A stretch of 64,000 nucleotides of DNA from Fertoeibacter niger (GCF_009380135.2 NZ_WHUT02000005.1:124001-188000), one strand, 5' to 3'; positions 43,414-52,431 are shown, numbered from the stretch's first letter. A program made the numbers and translations. The notes: generated by a model from the sequence alone, not told the origin.

Positions 43414-44277
43414 ATGACCCGCATCGTCTATGTCAACGGCCACTACCTGCCCGAAGCCGAAGCCACCGTTTCGGTGTTTGACCGTGGCTTTCTGATGGCC
43501 GACGGGGTGTATGAAGTCACCTCGGTGCTGGATGGCAAGCTGTTGGATTTCCCGGGCCATGCGCTGCGGCTGGAACGCAGCCTTGCGGAACTGGATATGG
43601 CCAGCCCGGTGACGCCCGACGAATTGCTGGCGATCTTCCGCGAACTGGTGGCGCAGAACGGCGTGACCGACGGCATGATTTATCTGCAAATCACCCGGGG
43701 CAACCCCGGCGACCGTGACTTTGCCTTTCCCGACCCCGCCAGCACACCGTCAACCATCGTGGCCTTCACCCAGTCGAAACCGGGTCTGGCCGACAGCCCG
43801 GTGGCGAAATCCGGCATCAAGGTGATTTCCATCGACGATATCCGCTGGGGGCGGCGCGATATCAAGACAGTGCAGCTTCTGTATCCGTCCATGGGCAAGA
43901 TGATGGCGAAAAAGGCCGGGGCCGATGATGCCTGGATGGTGCAGGACGGGTTCGTGACCGAAGGCACCTCGAACAACGCCTATATCGTGAAGGGTGGCCG
44001 CATCATTACCCGTCATCTGGGGCATGAGATTCTGCACGGCATCACCCGCGCCGCCGTGCTGCGTTTCGCCGCCGAGGCGCAGATGGTGGTCGAGGAGCGC
44101 GCCTTCACGCTGGCAGAGGCGTCGCAGGCGGATGAGGCTTTCATCACCTCCGCCTCGGCGTTTGTCATGCCGGTGGTGGCCATTGACGGCGCGACAGTGG
44201 GCAGCGGCACCCCCGGCCCCGTCGCCACCCGCCTGCGCGAAATCTATCTGGAGGAAAGCCGCAAGACGGCGCTGTAA
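43414..44277 (+). CDS. D-amino-acid transaminase (class IV aminotransferase)
   Basis: 287 aa PLP enzyme. The D-AAT motifs are VSVFDRGFLMADGVYEVTSVLDGKL, YLQITRGNPGDRDFAFP and the catalytic Lys within RDIKTVQLL, then WMVQDGFVTEGTSNNAYIVK. It interconverts D-alanine and D-glutamate with 2-oxoacids. Starting 2 bases after the dipeptide epimerase gene, it suggests a two-gene unit for using murein-derived peptides, or for making D-Glu; the direction is inferred, not shown. Confidence 0.9.
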   Translation: MTRIVYVNGHYLPEAEATVSVFDRGFLMADGVYEVTSVLDGKLLDFPGHALRLERSLAELDMASPVTPDELLAIFRELVAQNGVTDGMIYLQITRGNPGDRDFAFPDPASTPSTIVAFTQSKPGLADSPVAKSGIKVISIDDIRWGRRDIKTVQLLYPSMGKMMAKKAGADDAWMVQDGFVTEGTSNNAYIVKGGRIITRHLGHEILHGITRAAVLRFAAEAQMVVEERAFTLAEASQADEAFITSASAFVMPVVAIDGATVGSGTPGPVATRLREIYLEESRKTAL

Positions 44278-44317
44278 GCCAAGCCGGGCGCGGGCCGCAC
44301 CGGCCCCGCCCCCCGCA

Positions 44318-46021
44318 TCAGGCGATGCGCACCTCGCCCACCGGATTGGTCAGGCTGCCCTCCAGCACAAAGTCAGCAAGATCCAGGTCGGCCACGCGCA
44401 ACCCTTCCAGCAACAACACTTCCCCGGCGTCGGTGGTCGCAACATCGGCCGACAGCGTGCCCAGCACGCCTTCAGGCGTGTCGGACAGCGTCAGCACATA
44501 GCGCCCGCCCTCGGTCGTGTTCATCGGCATCAGCCGGATGGTTTCCTGCCCCGGCACGAAATCGGTGATCCGCACCAGCGATGCGCCGCCTGCTGCATCA
44601 TCTTCGCCGCTGAGATAGGCAAAGAATGCGTCATCCCCGCTGCCGCCGCTCACCGTGTCCTGCGGACCGGCCCACAGCGCGTCCCGGCCCGCGCCGCCAT
44701 CCACCAGATCGGCCCCGCCGAACTGGGTCTGGATGTCATCCCGCCCGGCACCGCCATAGGCCATGATGTCGCCGCCGGGTTCTGCCAGATCGCCACGGGC
44801 AATGGCATCGTTGCCGCCGCCGCCGAACACAGTGTCATTGCCGCCGCCTGTCGCTAGATGGTCGTCGCCGTTGCCGCCATAATGCAGATCAGCCCCCGCG
44901 CCACCAAAAGACCAGTCACCACCAAAACCGCCATTCAGCGTATCGGCACCGGCCCCGCCCAGCATCGAGTCAGAGCCCAGACCACCGAACAGCGCATCGG
45001 CATCAGCAAGCCCAGCCAAAGTATCATCCCCCGCGCCACCGGCCAGCGTATCGGCCTCGGCAAACCCGGTCAGCGCATCTTCGCCCGCGCCACCTGCCTG
45101 CACCGGCACCACAGCGCGCCCGCCATTGACCGCGATCAGCGCCGGGTCCATTGCCGTGGCATCAACCCCGGCCAGCACAGCCATCACCTGACCCTGCACC
45201 AACACCTGCGTGTCTTCCCCCACCAGCACCAGCTCGGCAGGCAGGTTGAAGGCATCATCCGCCAGCGTAATCTCCAGCCGGTCGGCAGCCATGTCGAAAT
45301 CGGTGATTACCGGGGCCAGGAACGCCGGGTTGTCCACAGGCGGCGCAGCGACGATCGCGAACAGGTCATTGCCTTCGCCGCCCGTCACCACATCGCGGGA
45401 ATCGGAATAGATCGTGTCATTGCCCGCGCCGCCATAAATCTGGTCAGACTGTCCGGGGCCCTGCGAGCGGCTTTCCTGAAACAGCCGTTCGATCAGGTCG
45501 GGGTTCACCGCGCCGAAACGTTCCGCGACAAGGGTTTCGATCGACGTCCCCAGCAGGATTTGGGCATCGCTGCCGTCATCCTGGCCATAGATGATGTCAT
45601 CACCGTCACCGCCTACCAGAGTGTCATACCCTGCCCCGCCGATCAGCTGGTCATCGCCCGCATTTCCAGCCAGCAGGTCATGCCCGTCGCCACCCAGCAC
45701 TATGTCGTCGCCCGCGCCGCCGCCGATCTCGTCCCGCGCGGCCCCGCCGAACAACAGGTCATCGCCCCGGTTGCCCGCCAGTGTGTCAAATCCCCTGCCG
45801 CCGGCCACCACATCATCGCCGCCACCCATGGCAAGATCATCGGGGCCACGGTTGCCAAAGATCAGATCCGCATTGTCGCCGCCTGTCAGAGTGTCACCCG
45901 CGCGGGTGCCCTCGACAATCTGGCCTTCGGTTTCGTCGTCGGGCTCGTCATCCGCCCCGGCCGAGTCGATCACCAGACCGGCCAGCAGACCGAAAGACAG
46001 CAGACCAATCAGCGCCAGCAT
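44318..46021 (-). CDS. RTX calcium-binding protein with N-terminal hydrophobic segment
   Basis: 567 aa, very acidic. An N-terminal hydrophobic helix (MLALIGLLSFGLLAGLVI) is followed by an Asp/Glu-rich stretch (DDEPDDETE). Two blocks of GGxGxDxhx nonapeptides form beta-rolls: about residues 40-145, and a larger one at about 320-480. Each block is followed by a capping module with the pattern VITDFDxxxDxLEIxL ... VxVLxG (ITDFDMAADRLEITLADD; VRITDFVPGQETIRLMP). Such proteins bind Ca2+ after export; the N-terminal helix is unusual, since type I substrates normally lack one. Confidence 0.87.
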   Translation of the reverse strand: MLALIGLLSFGLLAGLVIDSAGADDEPDDETEGQIVEGTRAGDTLTGGDNADLIFGNRGPDDLAMGGGDDVVAGGRGFDTLAGNRGDDLLFGGAARDEIGGGAGDDIVLGGDGHDLLAGNAGDDQLIGGAGYDTLVGGDGDDIIYGQDDGSDAQILLGTSIETLVAERFGAVNPDLIERLFQESRSQGPGQSDQIYGGAGNDTIYSDSRDVVTGGEGNDLFAIVAAPPVDNPAFLAPVITDFDMAADRLEITLADDAFNLPAELVLVGEDTQVLVQGQVMAVLAGVDATAMDPALIAVNGGRAVVPVQAGGAGEDALTGFAEADTLAGGAGDDTLAGLADADALFGGLGSDSMLGGAGADTLNGGFGGDWSFGGAGADLHYGGNGDDHLATGGGNDTVFGGGGNDAIARGDLAEPGGDIMAYGGAGRDDIQTQFGGADLVDGGAGRDALWAGPQDTVSGGSGDDAFFAYLSGEDDAAGGASLVRITDFVPGQETIRLMPMNTTEGGRYVLTLSDTPEGVLGTLSADVATTDAGEVLLLEGLRVADLDLADFVLEGSLTNPVGEVRIA

Positions 46022-46055
46022 GAAACCTGCACCCCCAAGCCAACCACGTGATCCA

Positions 46056-46649
46056 TTATGACAGCCGGTTCACCGATACACGACTCAAGTCCACATCCGC
46101 CGCATTGACGCCCTGCAACACCACCACAGGCACACCGCCCATGGTGATGGCGGTGTCGGCCCCGTCCTCGCTGGCCTCGGCTGCCAGAGGCCCGCTGGAA
46201 ATGCCCTGATCCAGCACGATCTCGATCAGCTCTGACCCGGCGTCGAAATCGGCGATCATCGCAGGTGCCGTGGACACGCCCTCATACACCACGTTGAAAT
46301 TGTCGGGAAAGGCGGTGTCGGCCTGCAACTCGCCCTCAAGCGTCGCCATGGCTTCGGCGTCAACCAGATCTGCATCGTGGGGTTCTGGCGGAAAGGCGGC
46401 CGCAAACCCGTCTTCCAGAGCCAAATCGTCGCCCTGCTGATCCCAGCTTGCGTCATCCCAGGCCGCATCCGTGTCAATATCGGTGGATTGTGCATGCGAC
46501 AGGACCGATGGCATCACGCCCTGGCCGCCGCCGCCATCGGCCGTGTCCTCGCCGCCATCATCGTCAAAGTCGTCCTCGGCGGCCATGCCGCCACCGGTGA
46601 ACAGACCCAGAAGAAGAAGGCCGGGCAACAGGGCCAGCAGAAATGTCAT
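46056..46649 (-). CDS. Acidic protein with RTX-type capping module, no repeats
   Basis: 197 aa. It has a hydrophobic N-terminus (MTFLLALLPGLLLLGLF), an acidic Gly-rich linker (AAEDDFDDDGGEDTADGGG) and then a C-terminal module MIADFDAGSELIEIVLDQG ... GGVPVVVLQGVNAADVDLSRVSVN. That module matches the capping modules of the two flanking RTX genes, but the GGxGxD repeats are absent. The start at 46649 gives an N-terminus like those of both neighbours; an in-frame ATG at 46697 is an alternative. Function unknown. Confidence 0.75.
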   Translation of the reverse strand: MTFLLALLPGLLLLGLFTGGGMAAEDDFDDDGGEDTADGGGGQGVMPSVLSHAQSTDIDTDAAWDDASWDQQGDDLALEDGFAAAFPPEPHDADLVDAEAMATLEGELQADTAFPDNFNVVYEGVSTAPAMIADFDAGSELIEIVLDQGISSGPLAAEASEDGADTAITMGGVPVVVLQGVNAADVDLSRVSVNRLS

Positions 46650-46849
46650 ACCCACGAGACACGCCTTACACGAATGTGCCCCCACATTCCTGCGCAAATC
46701 ATGCGGTCAATTCCCGCACCGAGTCAACCGCTTGCGCCCTGGCCGCACGGATTGTCGGCAAAGGCGGGCCAATCGCCTGCAAACACCTGACACTGTGTCG
46801 CAACCCGCCCTTGTGACGCTGCCCGGGCCGCCCGCCCCCCGACTCGGTG

Positions 46850-47671
46850 TCAGGCCGCCTGAGTGACGGGCGTGTAGCTGGTGGTATTGGCCAGCACCGC
46901 CACCAACTGCCCTTCCAGCAGCAGGCGCACCTCATTCGCATCGGTGTCGATTTCGGCAAAAAGGTTGAACGCCGGAACCTCCACCTCGTCGAGATAGACG
47001 ATCAGCGTATCGCGCGACTCGTCATAGTCGGTGATCACGACCGGCGCATTTTCCTCGTTGTCATCGGCGATGGTGTAGATGCCGAACACATCGGCGCCCG
47101 CCCCCCCGGTCATCGTGCTGCCATAGCCCGCTTCCAGCGTGTCGCTGCCGATCCCGCCGAACAGCTCATCGGCACCCGCCACGCCTTCGGACCTCGCCAC
47201 CAGCAGGTCATTGCCGGCGTTGCCATAAAGCGTGTCGCTGCCCAGACTGTCGCGGATGATATCATTCCCGCCACCGCCAAGGATCACGTCATTGCCGGCA
47301 TCCAGCGCCGCCACATCGGCAATCTCTGGCGACGACAGGTCATCCCCCTCGCCCAGATAGACCGTGTCATCGCCCGTGCCACCCAGCAGCGAATCTTCCC
47401 CCGCGCCGCCGTAAAGCGTGTCGCTGCCTGCGCCACCGCTGCCCAGGTCATTGCCTGCGCCAAAGGTGATCAGATCGTCGCCGCCAAAGCCGTTCACGAA
47501 ATCATCGCCCGCCAACGCATCAATCCGGTCAGGCTCGTCGCTGCCGTAAAGTTCGTCATCGCCGTTGGTGGCCTCATTCACGGGCACCGCGACATCATCG
47601 TCGTCATCCGAACCGGCAAAGGCACCGAACAGAACCAGCGGAAACAACGCAAACAGCAGCAGAGCACCCAT
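46850..47671 (-). CDS. RTX calcium-binding protein (single block)
   Basis: 273 aa. The start at 47671 (MGALLLFALFPLVLFGAFAG) is preceded by GGAGG and gives a short hydrophobic N-terminus, then SDDDDDVAV. The RTX block (NGDDELYGSDEPDRIDALAGDD ... GGAGSDTLYGGAGEDSLLGGTGDDTVYLGEGDD) runs to about residue 195. The C-terminal capping module is VVITDYDESRDTLIVYLDEVEV ... LLLEGQLVAVLANTTSY. It is the same architecture as the 567-aa neighbour but with one block. Confidence 0.84.
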   Translation of the reverse strand: MGALLLFALFPLVLFGAFAGSDDDDDVAVPVNEATNGDDELYGSDEPDRIDALAGDDFVNGFGGDDLITFGAGNDLGSGGAGSDTLYGGAGEDSLLGGTGDDTVYLGEGDDLSSPEIADVAALDAGNDVILGGGGNDIIRDSLGSDTLYGNAGNDLLVARSEGVAGADELFGGIGSDTLEAGYGSTMTGGAGADVFGIYTIADDNEENAPVVITDYDESRDTLIVYLDEVEVPAFNLFAEIDTDANEVRLLLEGQLVAVLANTTSYTPVTQAA

Positions 47672-47826
47672 GAAATCCTCCATGACCGGGTTTGATCCGC
47701 CCGAGATTGCGCGCCAGATCGCCCAAGTCAAATGCTGCAAGCAAATCCCGCCACATTGTCGCCGCAATCGCGCCAATCACTGACCCGATGCAGGATTGCA
47801 GCAACAAGTGCCGCACGACCAATGGC

Positions 47827-48129
47827 TTACCCCTCATGCGCCTTGATGGCCTGTGCGAATCCCTCGGCCTGCGCGGGCGTCGCTTCGATCTGGTGCAGGG
47901 CTTTCCACTGGTCATAGGGCATGCCGTAGAACAGCGTGCGCGCCTCTTCCTTGCCCAGCGGCACTCCGCGCTCTTGGGCCGCCTCGAAATACCAGCGGCC
48001 CAGACAGTTGCGGCAGAACCCGGCCAGGTTCATCATGTCGATGTTCTGCACATCGGTCCGGGTCATCAGATGATCGCGCAACCGCCGGAACGCGGCGGCT
48101 TCAAGCTCGATCCGGGTCTGGTCGTCCAT
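47827..48129 (-). CDS. DUF1244 family protein
   Basis: 100 aa. DUF1244 is a small, conserved alpha- and gammaproteobacterial family. The core MNLAGFCRNCLGRWYFEAAQERGVPLGKEEARTLFYGMPYDQWKALHQ has a CxxC pair (FCRNCLG) and the invariant GMPYxxWK. No function is established. Its start overlaps the N-formylglutamate hydrolase stop by one base (TGATG), so the two are coupled. Confidence 0.9.
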   Translation of the reverse strand: MDDQTRIELEAAAFRRLRDHLMTRTDVQNIDMMNLAGFCRNCLGRWYFEAAQERGVPLGKEEARTLFYGMPYDQWKALHQIEATPAQAEGFAQAIKAHEG

Positions 48130-48905
48130 CAGGCCTCCTTTGCGGGCAGCGCCGCCAGCACTTCGGTCAGGATCGGGGCCAGCCGGTCGGCCCAGGCGGC
48201 CTGCGCCGCCGCATCCGCGATCAGGTCATTGCGCAGCTCGATCAGCGTGTTGTGCCGCCCGGGCTGCAAGGCATGCCGGTCAATGGCATCACCCGGAAGA
48301 TGCCCGCTATAGGGCTCGTTGTCACCGATGCACAGGTCGGGCTCGGCCATCAGCCGCGCAATCAGCGGCAGGCTGAACCGCCCGTCCAGGTGCGAGTGCA
48401 GCACACCCACATGCCAGGGCCGGGGCGGGCGGCCCATCAGGCTGGGGGTAAAGGAATGGATCGCCACGATCACCGTATCATCGCGCCGCGCCGCCAGCCG
48501 CGCCAGGGCCGCGTGATAGGGCCGGTGCAAGGCGTTCAGCCGCCGCTCCACCTCGGCCGCATCCACATGCCGGTTGGCGGGGATGATCGTGCCGTCATAA
48601 AGCCTCATCAACAGCGTCGGGTCCTCCTCGCCCCGGTTGGGATCGATCACCAGACGGCTGAAATCCGACAGTATCGCCGTCGCCCCCAGCCGGTCAGCCA
48701 AGGCACGGGTCAGCCCCGCCGCGCCCACGTCATAGGCGATGTGCCGGGCCATGTCGGCCGCCCCGATGCCCAGATCACCGCCACCCACATCGGCAGGCAC
48801 GCGGTTCGTCGCATGGTCGCAGGTGATCAGCCAGCGCGATGCCCGTTCCTCACCGATGATATGATAGGCAGTCACCCAAGGCCCCCTGTCGCCTGATTGT
48901 GTCAT
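48129..48905 (-). CDS. N-formylglutamate amidohydrolase
   Basis: 258 aa. ITCDHATNRVP near the N-terminus, DVGAAGLTRALADRLGA, IHSFTPSL and NEPYSGHLPGDAIDRHALQPGRHNTLIELRNDL are diagnostic of the N-formylglutamate amidohydrolase family, which releases formate and glutamate in histidine degradation. In Rhodobacterales such genes often sit outside the hut operon, so the actual substrate may differ. Start chosen at 48905 (MTQSGDRGPWVTAYH). Coupled to the DUF1244 gene and divergent from pyk. Confidence 0.87.
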   Translation of the reverse strand: MTQSGDRGPWVTAYHIIGEERASRWLITCDHATNRVPADVGGGDLGIGAADMARHIAYDVGAAGLTRALADRLGATAILSDFSRLVIDPNRGEEDPTLLMRLYDGTIIPANRHVDAAEVERRLNALHRPYHAALARLAARRDDTVIVAIHSFTPSLMGRPPRPWHVGVLHSHLDGRFSLPLIARLMAEPDLCIGDNEPYSGHLPGDAIDRHALQPGRHNTLIELRNDLIADAAAQAAWADRLAPILTEVLAALPAKEA

Positions 48906-49015
48906 TCCCGGTTTATGCCGCAGCGCAGGAAAGCGCCAGTTGCCCCGCAGGGGGAATTGGGCCATAAAACGCACGGCCCACCACACGATAACCGAAGCAC
49001 AAGGAACGAGGCAGC

Positions 49016-50464
49016 ATGAGACGCCTTCGCAACGTAAAGATCGTGGCCACACTGGGCCCGGCCTCCAGCGACTACAAGATGATCCGCGCCTTGTTCGAGG
49101 CAGGGGCCGACGTGTTCCGCCTGAACATGAGCCATGGCACCCATGACGACATCCGCGCGCGCCATGTCATCATCCGCCAGATCGAGGCTGACACAGGCCG
49201 CCCGATCTGCATCCTGGCTGACCTTCAGGGGCCGAAACTGCGCGTGGGCACATTCGCCAGCCCCACCGGCGAGGAACTGGTCGAAGGCGCCGCCTTCCGC
49301 ATGGATCTGGATGCCACCCCGGGCACGATCGACCGCGTGAACCTGCCCCACCCCGAGATTTTCGCCGCACTGGAACCCGGTGCGTCCCTGCTGGTGAACG
49401 ACGGCAAAATCCGCCTGTCCGTCAATGAATGCGGCCCTGATTTCGCCAATTGCACCGTGATGGTCGGCGGCACGATTTCCAACCGCAAGGGCGTGAACGT
49501 GCCCGATGTGGTGCTGCCCGTCGCCGCCCTGTCGGCCAAAGACCGGGTGGATCTGGAATTTGCCTGCGAACTGGGGGTCGATTGGCTGGCCCTGTCCTTC
49601 GTGCAGCGCCCCGAAGACGTGCTGGAGGCCCGCGAACTGGCCCGCGACCGCGCCGCTATCCTGTCAAAGATCGAGAAACCGGCAGCGGTCAAGGCCTATG
49701 ACGCCATTCTGGCCGTGTCTGACGGCATCATGGTGGCGCGCGGCGACCTGGGCGTGGAACTGCCCGTCCATGCCGTGCCGCCGATCCAGAAACGTCTGGT
49801 GCGCGGTGCCCGTGCTGCCGCCAAGCCGGTGATCGTGGCCACGCAAATGCTGGAATCGATGATCGAATCGCCGGTGCCCACCCGCGCCGAAGTGTCCGAC
49901 GTGGCGACCGCCATCTATGAGGGCGCCGATGCCGTCATGCTGTCGGCGGAATCGGCGGCAGGCCAATACCCGATCGAGGCCGTCACCACGATGAACAACG
50001 TGGCGATCTCGGTCGAAAGCGACCCGGTCTACCGCGACATCATCGAGGCGTCGCGCAGCGCGAAACGTGAAACCGTGGCCGATGCCATCGTGTCGGCAGC
50101 GCGTGAGATTGCCGAGACGACCGACATCAAGGCGATCTGCTGCTTCAGCCAGACCGGCACCACTGTCAGCCTTGTGGCGCGCGAACGGCCGCGCGTGCCG
50201 ATCTTGGCGCTGACCCCGCTGATCGGCACCGCGCGGCGCATGGCGCTGACCTGGGGCACGCATTGCTCGATCACCGAACCGCAGGACCGGTTCAAGGGTG
50301 CGGTGATCGTGGCCATCCGCGCCGCGCTGAAATACGGCTTTGCCCAGCCTGCCGAACAGGTGGTCGTGACCGCCGGTGTGCCCTTCAACGTGACGGGCAC
50401 CACCAACATCCTGCGTGTGGCCCCCTGCGACGAGCGGGCCATCCACAGGAACGACCCGGAATAA
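49016..50464 (+). CDS. pyk: Pyruvate kinase
   Basis: 482 aa glycolytic enzyme that makes ATP and pyruvate from PEP and ADP. MRRLRNVKIVATLGPASSDYKMIRALFEAGADVFRLNMSHG opens the protein, catalytic Lys and metal Glu are in ILSKIEKPAAVKAYD, and IMVARGDLGVELP and ATQMLESMIESPVPTRAEVSDVATAIYEGADAVMLSAESA complete the barrel. The C-terminal allosteric domain is present. AAGGAACGAGG lies before the start. Confidence 0.96.
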   Translation: MRRLRNVKIVATLGPASSDYKMIRALFEAGADVFRLNMSHGTHDDIRARHVIIRQIEADTGRPICILADLQGPKLRVGTFASPTGEELVEGAAFRMDLDATPGTIDRVNLPHPEIFAALEPGASLLVNDGKIRLSVNECGPDFANCTVMVGGTISNRKGVNVPDVVLPVAALSAKDRVDLEFACELGVDWLALSFVQRPEDVLEARELARDRAAILSKIEKPAAVKAYDAILAVSDGIMVARGDLGVELPVHAVPPIQKRLVRGARAAAKPVIVATQMLESMIESPVPTRAEVSDVATAIYEGADAVMLSAESAAGQYPIEAVTTMNNVAISVESDPVYRDIIEASRSAKRETVADAIVSAAREIAETTDIKAICCFSQTGTTVSLVARERPRVPILALTPLIGTARRMALTWGTHCSITEPQDRFKGAVIVAIRAALKYGFAQPAEQVVVTAGVPFNVTGTTNILRVAPCDERAIHRNDPE

Positions 50465-50497
50465 CCGCATCCGGGCCGCGCCCGGCGAAAGGCACCG

Positions 50498-50722
50498 ATG
50501 GACACTGATCTTGCGCTTGTCATCGGTCTTTTGCTGGGCGCGCTTGCCATCCCCTCGATTCTCGCGGCGCTGTCGGATGGCCGTGCGCCGCGCCTTGGGG
50601 CCGCGTTCATCGCCATTTCTGCCGGCATGATCGGCTATGCGCTGTTGCGCAGGCCCGGCGGTTACGCCCCCGGTGACGTGCCAATGGCGTTTTTCAACGT
50701 GCTGGGCCGCCTGCTGAACTGA
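50498..50722 (+). CDS. Small membrane protein of unknown function
   Basis: 74 aa with two transmembrane helices (DTDLALVIGLLLGALAIPSILAAL and APRLGAAFIAISAGMIGYALL) and a short C-terminal tail. Rhodobacterales carry such a protein after pyruvate kinase; I do not recognise a named family. It is 34 bases after the pyk stop, in the same direction, with GAAAGG before its ATG. Confidence 0.7.
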   Translation: MDTDLALVIGLLLGALAIPSILAALSDGRAPRLGAAFIAISAGMIGYALLRRPGGYAPGDVPMAFFNVLGRLLN

Positions 50723-50749
50723 TTTTCGCGGCTTTTCGCGGGATTTTCC

Positions 50750-50779
50750 CTTGCAGCCCATCCCGCCCCCGCCTATACG
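50750..50779 (+). promoter_or_regulatory. Candidate promoter of rpmI-rplT
   Basis: TTGCAG (50750-50755) and TATACG (50774-50779) are separated by 18 bases in the 135-base gap before rpmI. About 80 bases of leader remain before the start at 50858, room for a regulatory 5' UTR, though I see no recognisable L20-binding structure. Confidence 0.45.
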
Positions 50780-50857
50780 GCGCGCTTCTGACCCCGCAGG
50801 ACCGGCCGACGTGGCATGCCGAGTTCTGCGCATAACCACTCGCAAGAGGAGATGGAA

Positions 50858-51058
50858 ATGCCCAAGATGAAGACCAAATCGGCGGCCAAGAAGCGTTTCA
50901 GCTTCACCGCCACCGGCCGCGTCAAGGCCGGCCCTGCCGGCAAACGGCATGGCATGATCAAACGCTCGACGAAATTCATCCGCGACGTGACAGGCTCGAT
51001 GATCCTGAGCCCGTCCGATGCGAAGATCGTCAAGAAATACATGCCCTACGACCGGTAA
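50858..51058 (+). CDS. rpmI: 50S ribosomal protein L35
   Basis: 66 aa. [33 protein letters not shown] is the conserved L35 beginning, and the Lys/Arg-rich body ends KKYMPYDR. The start at 50858 is family-typical and follows AGAGGAGATGG. rplT begins 12 bases later. infC, which often precedes, is not here. Confidence 0.97.
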   Translation: MPKMKTKSAAKKRFSFTATGRVKAGPAGKRHGMIKRSTKFIRDVTGSMILSPSDAKIVKKYMPYDR

Positions 51059-51070
51059 GGAGAGCACCAG

Positions 51071-51451
51071 ATGTCCCGCGTCAAATCCGGTGTGGTCACA
51101 CACGCCCGTCACCGCAAGGTGATCAAGGCTGCCAAAGGCTATTACGCCGCGCGCAGCACCAACTTCCGCACCGCTACCCAGGCCGTCGACAAGGCCAACC
51201 AGTATGCGACACGCGACCGCAAGAGCCGCAAGCGCAACTTCCGCGCGCTGTGGATTCAGCGGATCAACGCCGCCGTCCGTCTGTTCGATGCCGAATTCAC
51301 CTATTCGCGCTTCATCAACGGCCTGCTGAAAGCCGGGATCGAGGTGGACCGCAAGGTTCTGGCCGATCTTGCCGTGCATGAGCCCGAAGCGTTCAACGCC
51401 ATCGCCGCGCAGGCCAAAGCCGCCTTCGACGCCGAGCCGGTTGCAGCCTGA
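51071..51451 (+). CDS. rplT: 50S ribosomal protein L20
   Basis: 126 aa. L20 binds 23S rRNA early in large-subunit assembly. [29 protein letters not shown], then [26 protein letters not shown] and [24 protein letters not shown] are diagnostic. GGAGAGCACC precedes the start. An intrinsic terminator follows at 51470-51503, marking the end of the rpmI-rplT operon. Confidence 0.97.
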   Translation: MSRVKSGVVTHARHRKVIKAAKGYYAARSTNFRTATQAVDKANQYATRDRKSRKRNFRALWIQRINAAVRLFDAEFTYSRFINGLLKAGIEVDRKVLADLAVHEPEAFNAIAAQAKAAFDAEPVAA

Positions 51452-51469
51452 TTTCAGGCCACCCGATCG

Positions 51470-51503
51470 AAAACCCCGTCTGCGGCAGCGCAGGCGGGGT
51501 TTT
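51470..51503 (+). terminator. Intrinsic terminator of rpmI-rplT
   Basis: AAAACCCCGTCTGCG pairs with CGCAGGCGGGGTTTT (one G-T wobble) across a 4-base loop, followed by a short T-run. It starts 19 bases after the rplT stop. Confidence 0.85.
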
Positions 51504-51523
51504 CCGTTGCGCGTGAGGCAGCC

Positions 51524-51844
51524 GTGAAGGCCCTGTTCATCTGCGGCAAAGCCCGGATACGCAGCCCCGCCGCCGCAGAGATCGCCACCCGGTTGGGTGC
51601 CAAGGCGGATTTCGCGGGCCTTAGCAAAGATGCGGACGAGCGGCTGTCGGCCGAACAGCTTGAATGGGCTGACGTGATCTGCGTGATGGAGGCGCGGCAG
51701 GCGCAACGCCTGAAAACTCTGTTCGGCCCGCATCTGCGCGGCAAAAGGGTGGTCGTGCTGAACATCCCAGACCGCTACACCTGTATGCAGGACAGTCTCG
51801 TTGCCCTGCTCGAACCGAAGATCCGCAAGGCTTTGCAGGTCTAG
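51524..51844 (+). CDS. Small low-molecular-weight protein tyrosine phosphatase-like protein
   Basis: 106 aa. The P-loop ICGKARIRSPAAAEI carries C-x5-R-S (about residues 7-14), and the later NIPDRYTCMQDSLVALL holds a likely catalytic Asp and matches the short LMW-PTP relatives rather than the 150-aa enzymes. It could be a protein phosphatase or an arsenate reductase-like enzyme; the substrate is open. Its last 4 bases overlap the convergent TetR gene. Confidence 0.83.
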   Translation: MKALFICGKARIRSPAAAEIATRLGAKADFAGLSKDADERLSAEQLEWADVICVMEARQAQRLKTLFGPHLRGKRVVVLNIPDRYTCMQDSLVALLEPKIRKALQV

Positions 51845-52431
51845 GCTGCCTGCAACCCGCCGATCACCTGCCGCAGCGCCGCCCGCCATTCCCCCGCATC
51901 GCCCCCCAGCGAAATGCCCAGCGCAGCGCGGTCATAGGCGGCTGACAGCAGGTCGGCCATTACTCCCACCGGCAACGCCCGCATCTCGCCCGCAGCCACC
52001 GCCGCCGCCAGCCCTTCGCGCAGCGTTTGGCCGCCCTGCTCCGCGTCCATGGCTGCCAGTACCGCAGGCCCGAGCACCGCAGGCGCATCCACCAGCAACA
52101 GCGCCACCCGCCCCGGTTCGGCCATCGCCGCCAGATACGCCTCGCCCCCCGTCACCAGCGCCTCCAGCGCAGTGGCGCAACCCTCGGTCCCGGCCCTGAT
52201 CACCGCCGCTACCGCCGCCATCTCGGCCCCCACTACGGCGGCAAACAGCGCCTCCTTGTCCGTGAAATGGTGATACAGCGCCCCGCGCGACACGCCCGCC
52301 GCCGCCACGATTTCGGGCGTGCCCACACCCGCGAAACCCCGCGCTGCAAACAACCCTCGCGCCGCCGCCACCAGCGCCGCGCGCGTGCCGTCTGATCTGT
52401 CCTTGTTGCTGCGCCGCGAATCGTCTTGCAT
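51841..52431 (-). CDS. TetR family transcriptional regulator
   Basis: 196 aa. The N-terminal HTH is clear: TRAALVAAARGLFAARGFAGVGTPEIVAAAGVSRGALYHHFTDKEALFAAV. The C-terminal ligand domain is Ala-rich. The start at 52431 places the HTH about 25 residues in; an upstream in-frame ATG at 52461 would run through the operator. Paired palindromes at 52432-52472 lie between it and the VOC gene, so it probably represses itself and that gene. Confidence 0.92.
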   Translation of the reverse strand: MQDDSRRSNKDRSDGTRAALVAAARGLFAARGFAGVGTPEIVAAAGVSRGALYHHFTDKEALFAAVVGAEMAAVAAVIRAGTEGCATALEALVTGGEAYLAAMAEPGRVALLLVDAPAVLGPAVLAAMDAEQGGQTLREGLAAAVAAGEMRALPVGVMADLLSAAYDRAALGISLGGDAGEWRAALRQVIGGLQAA

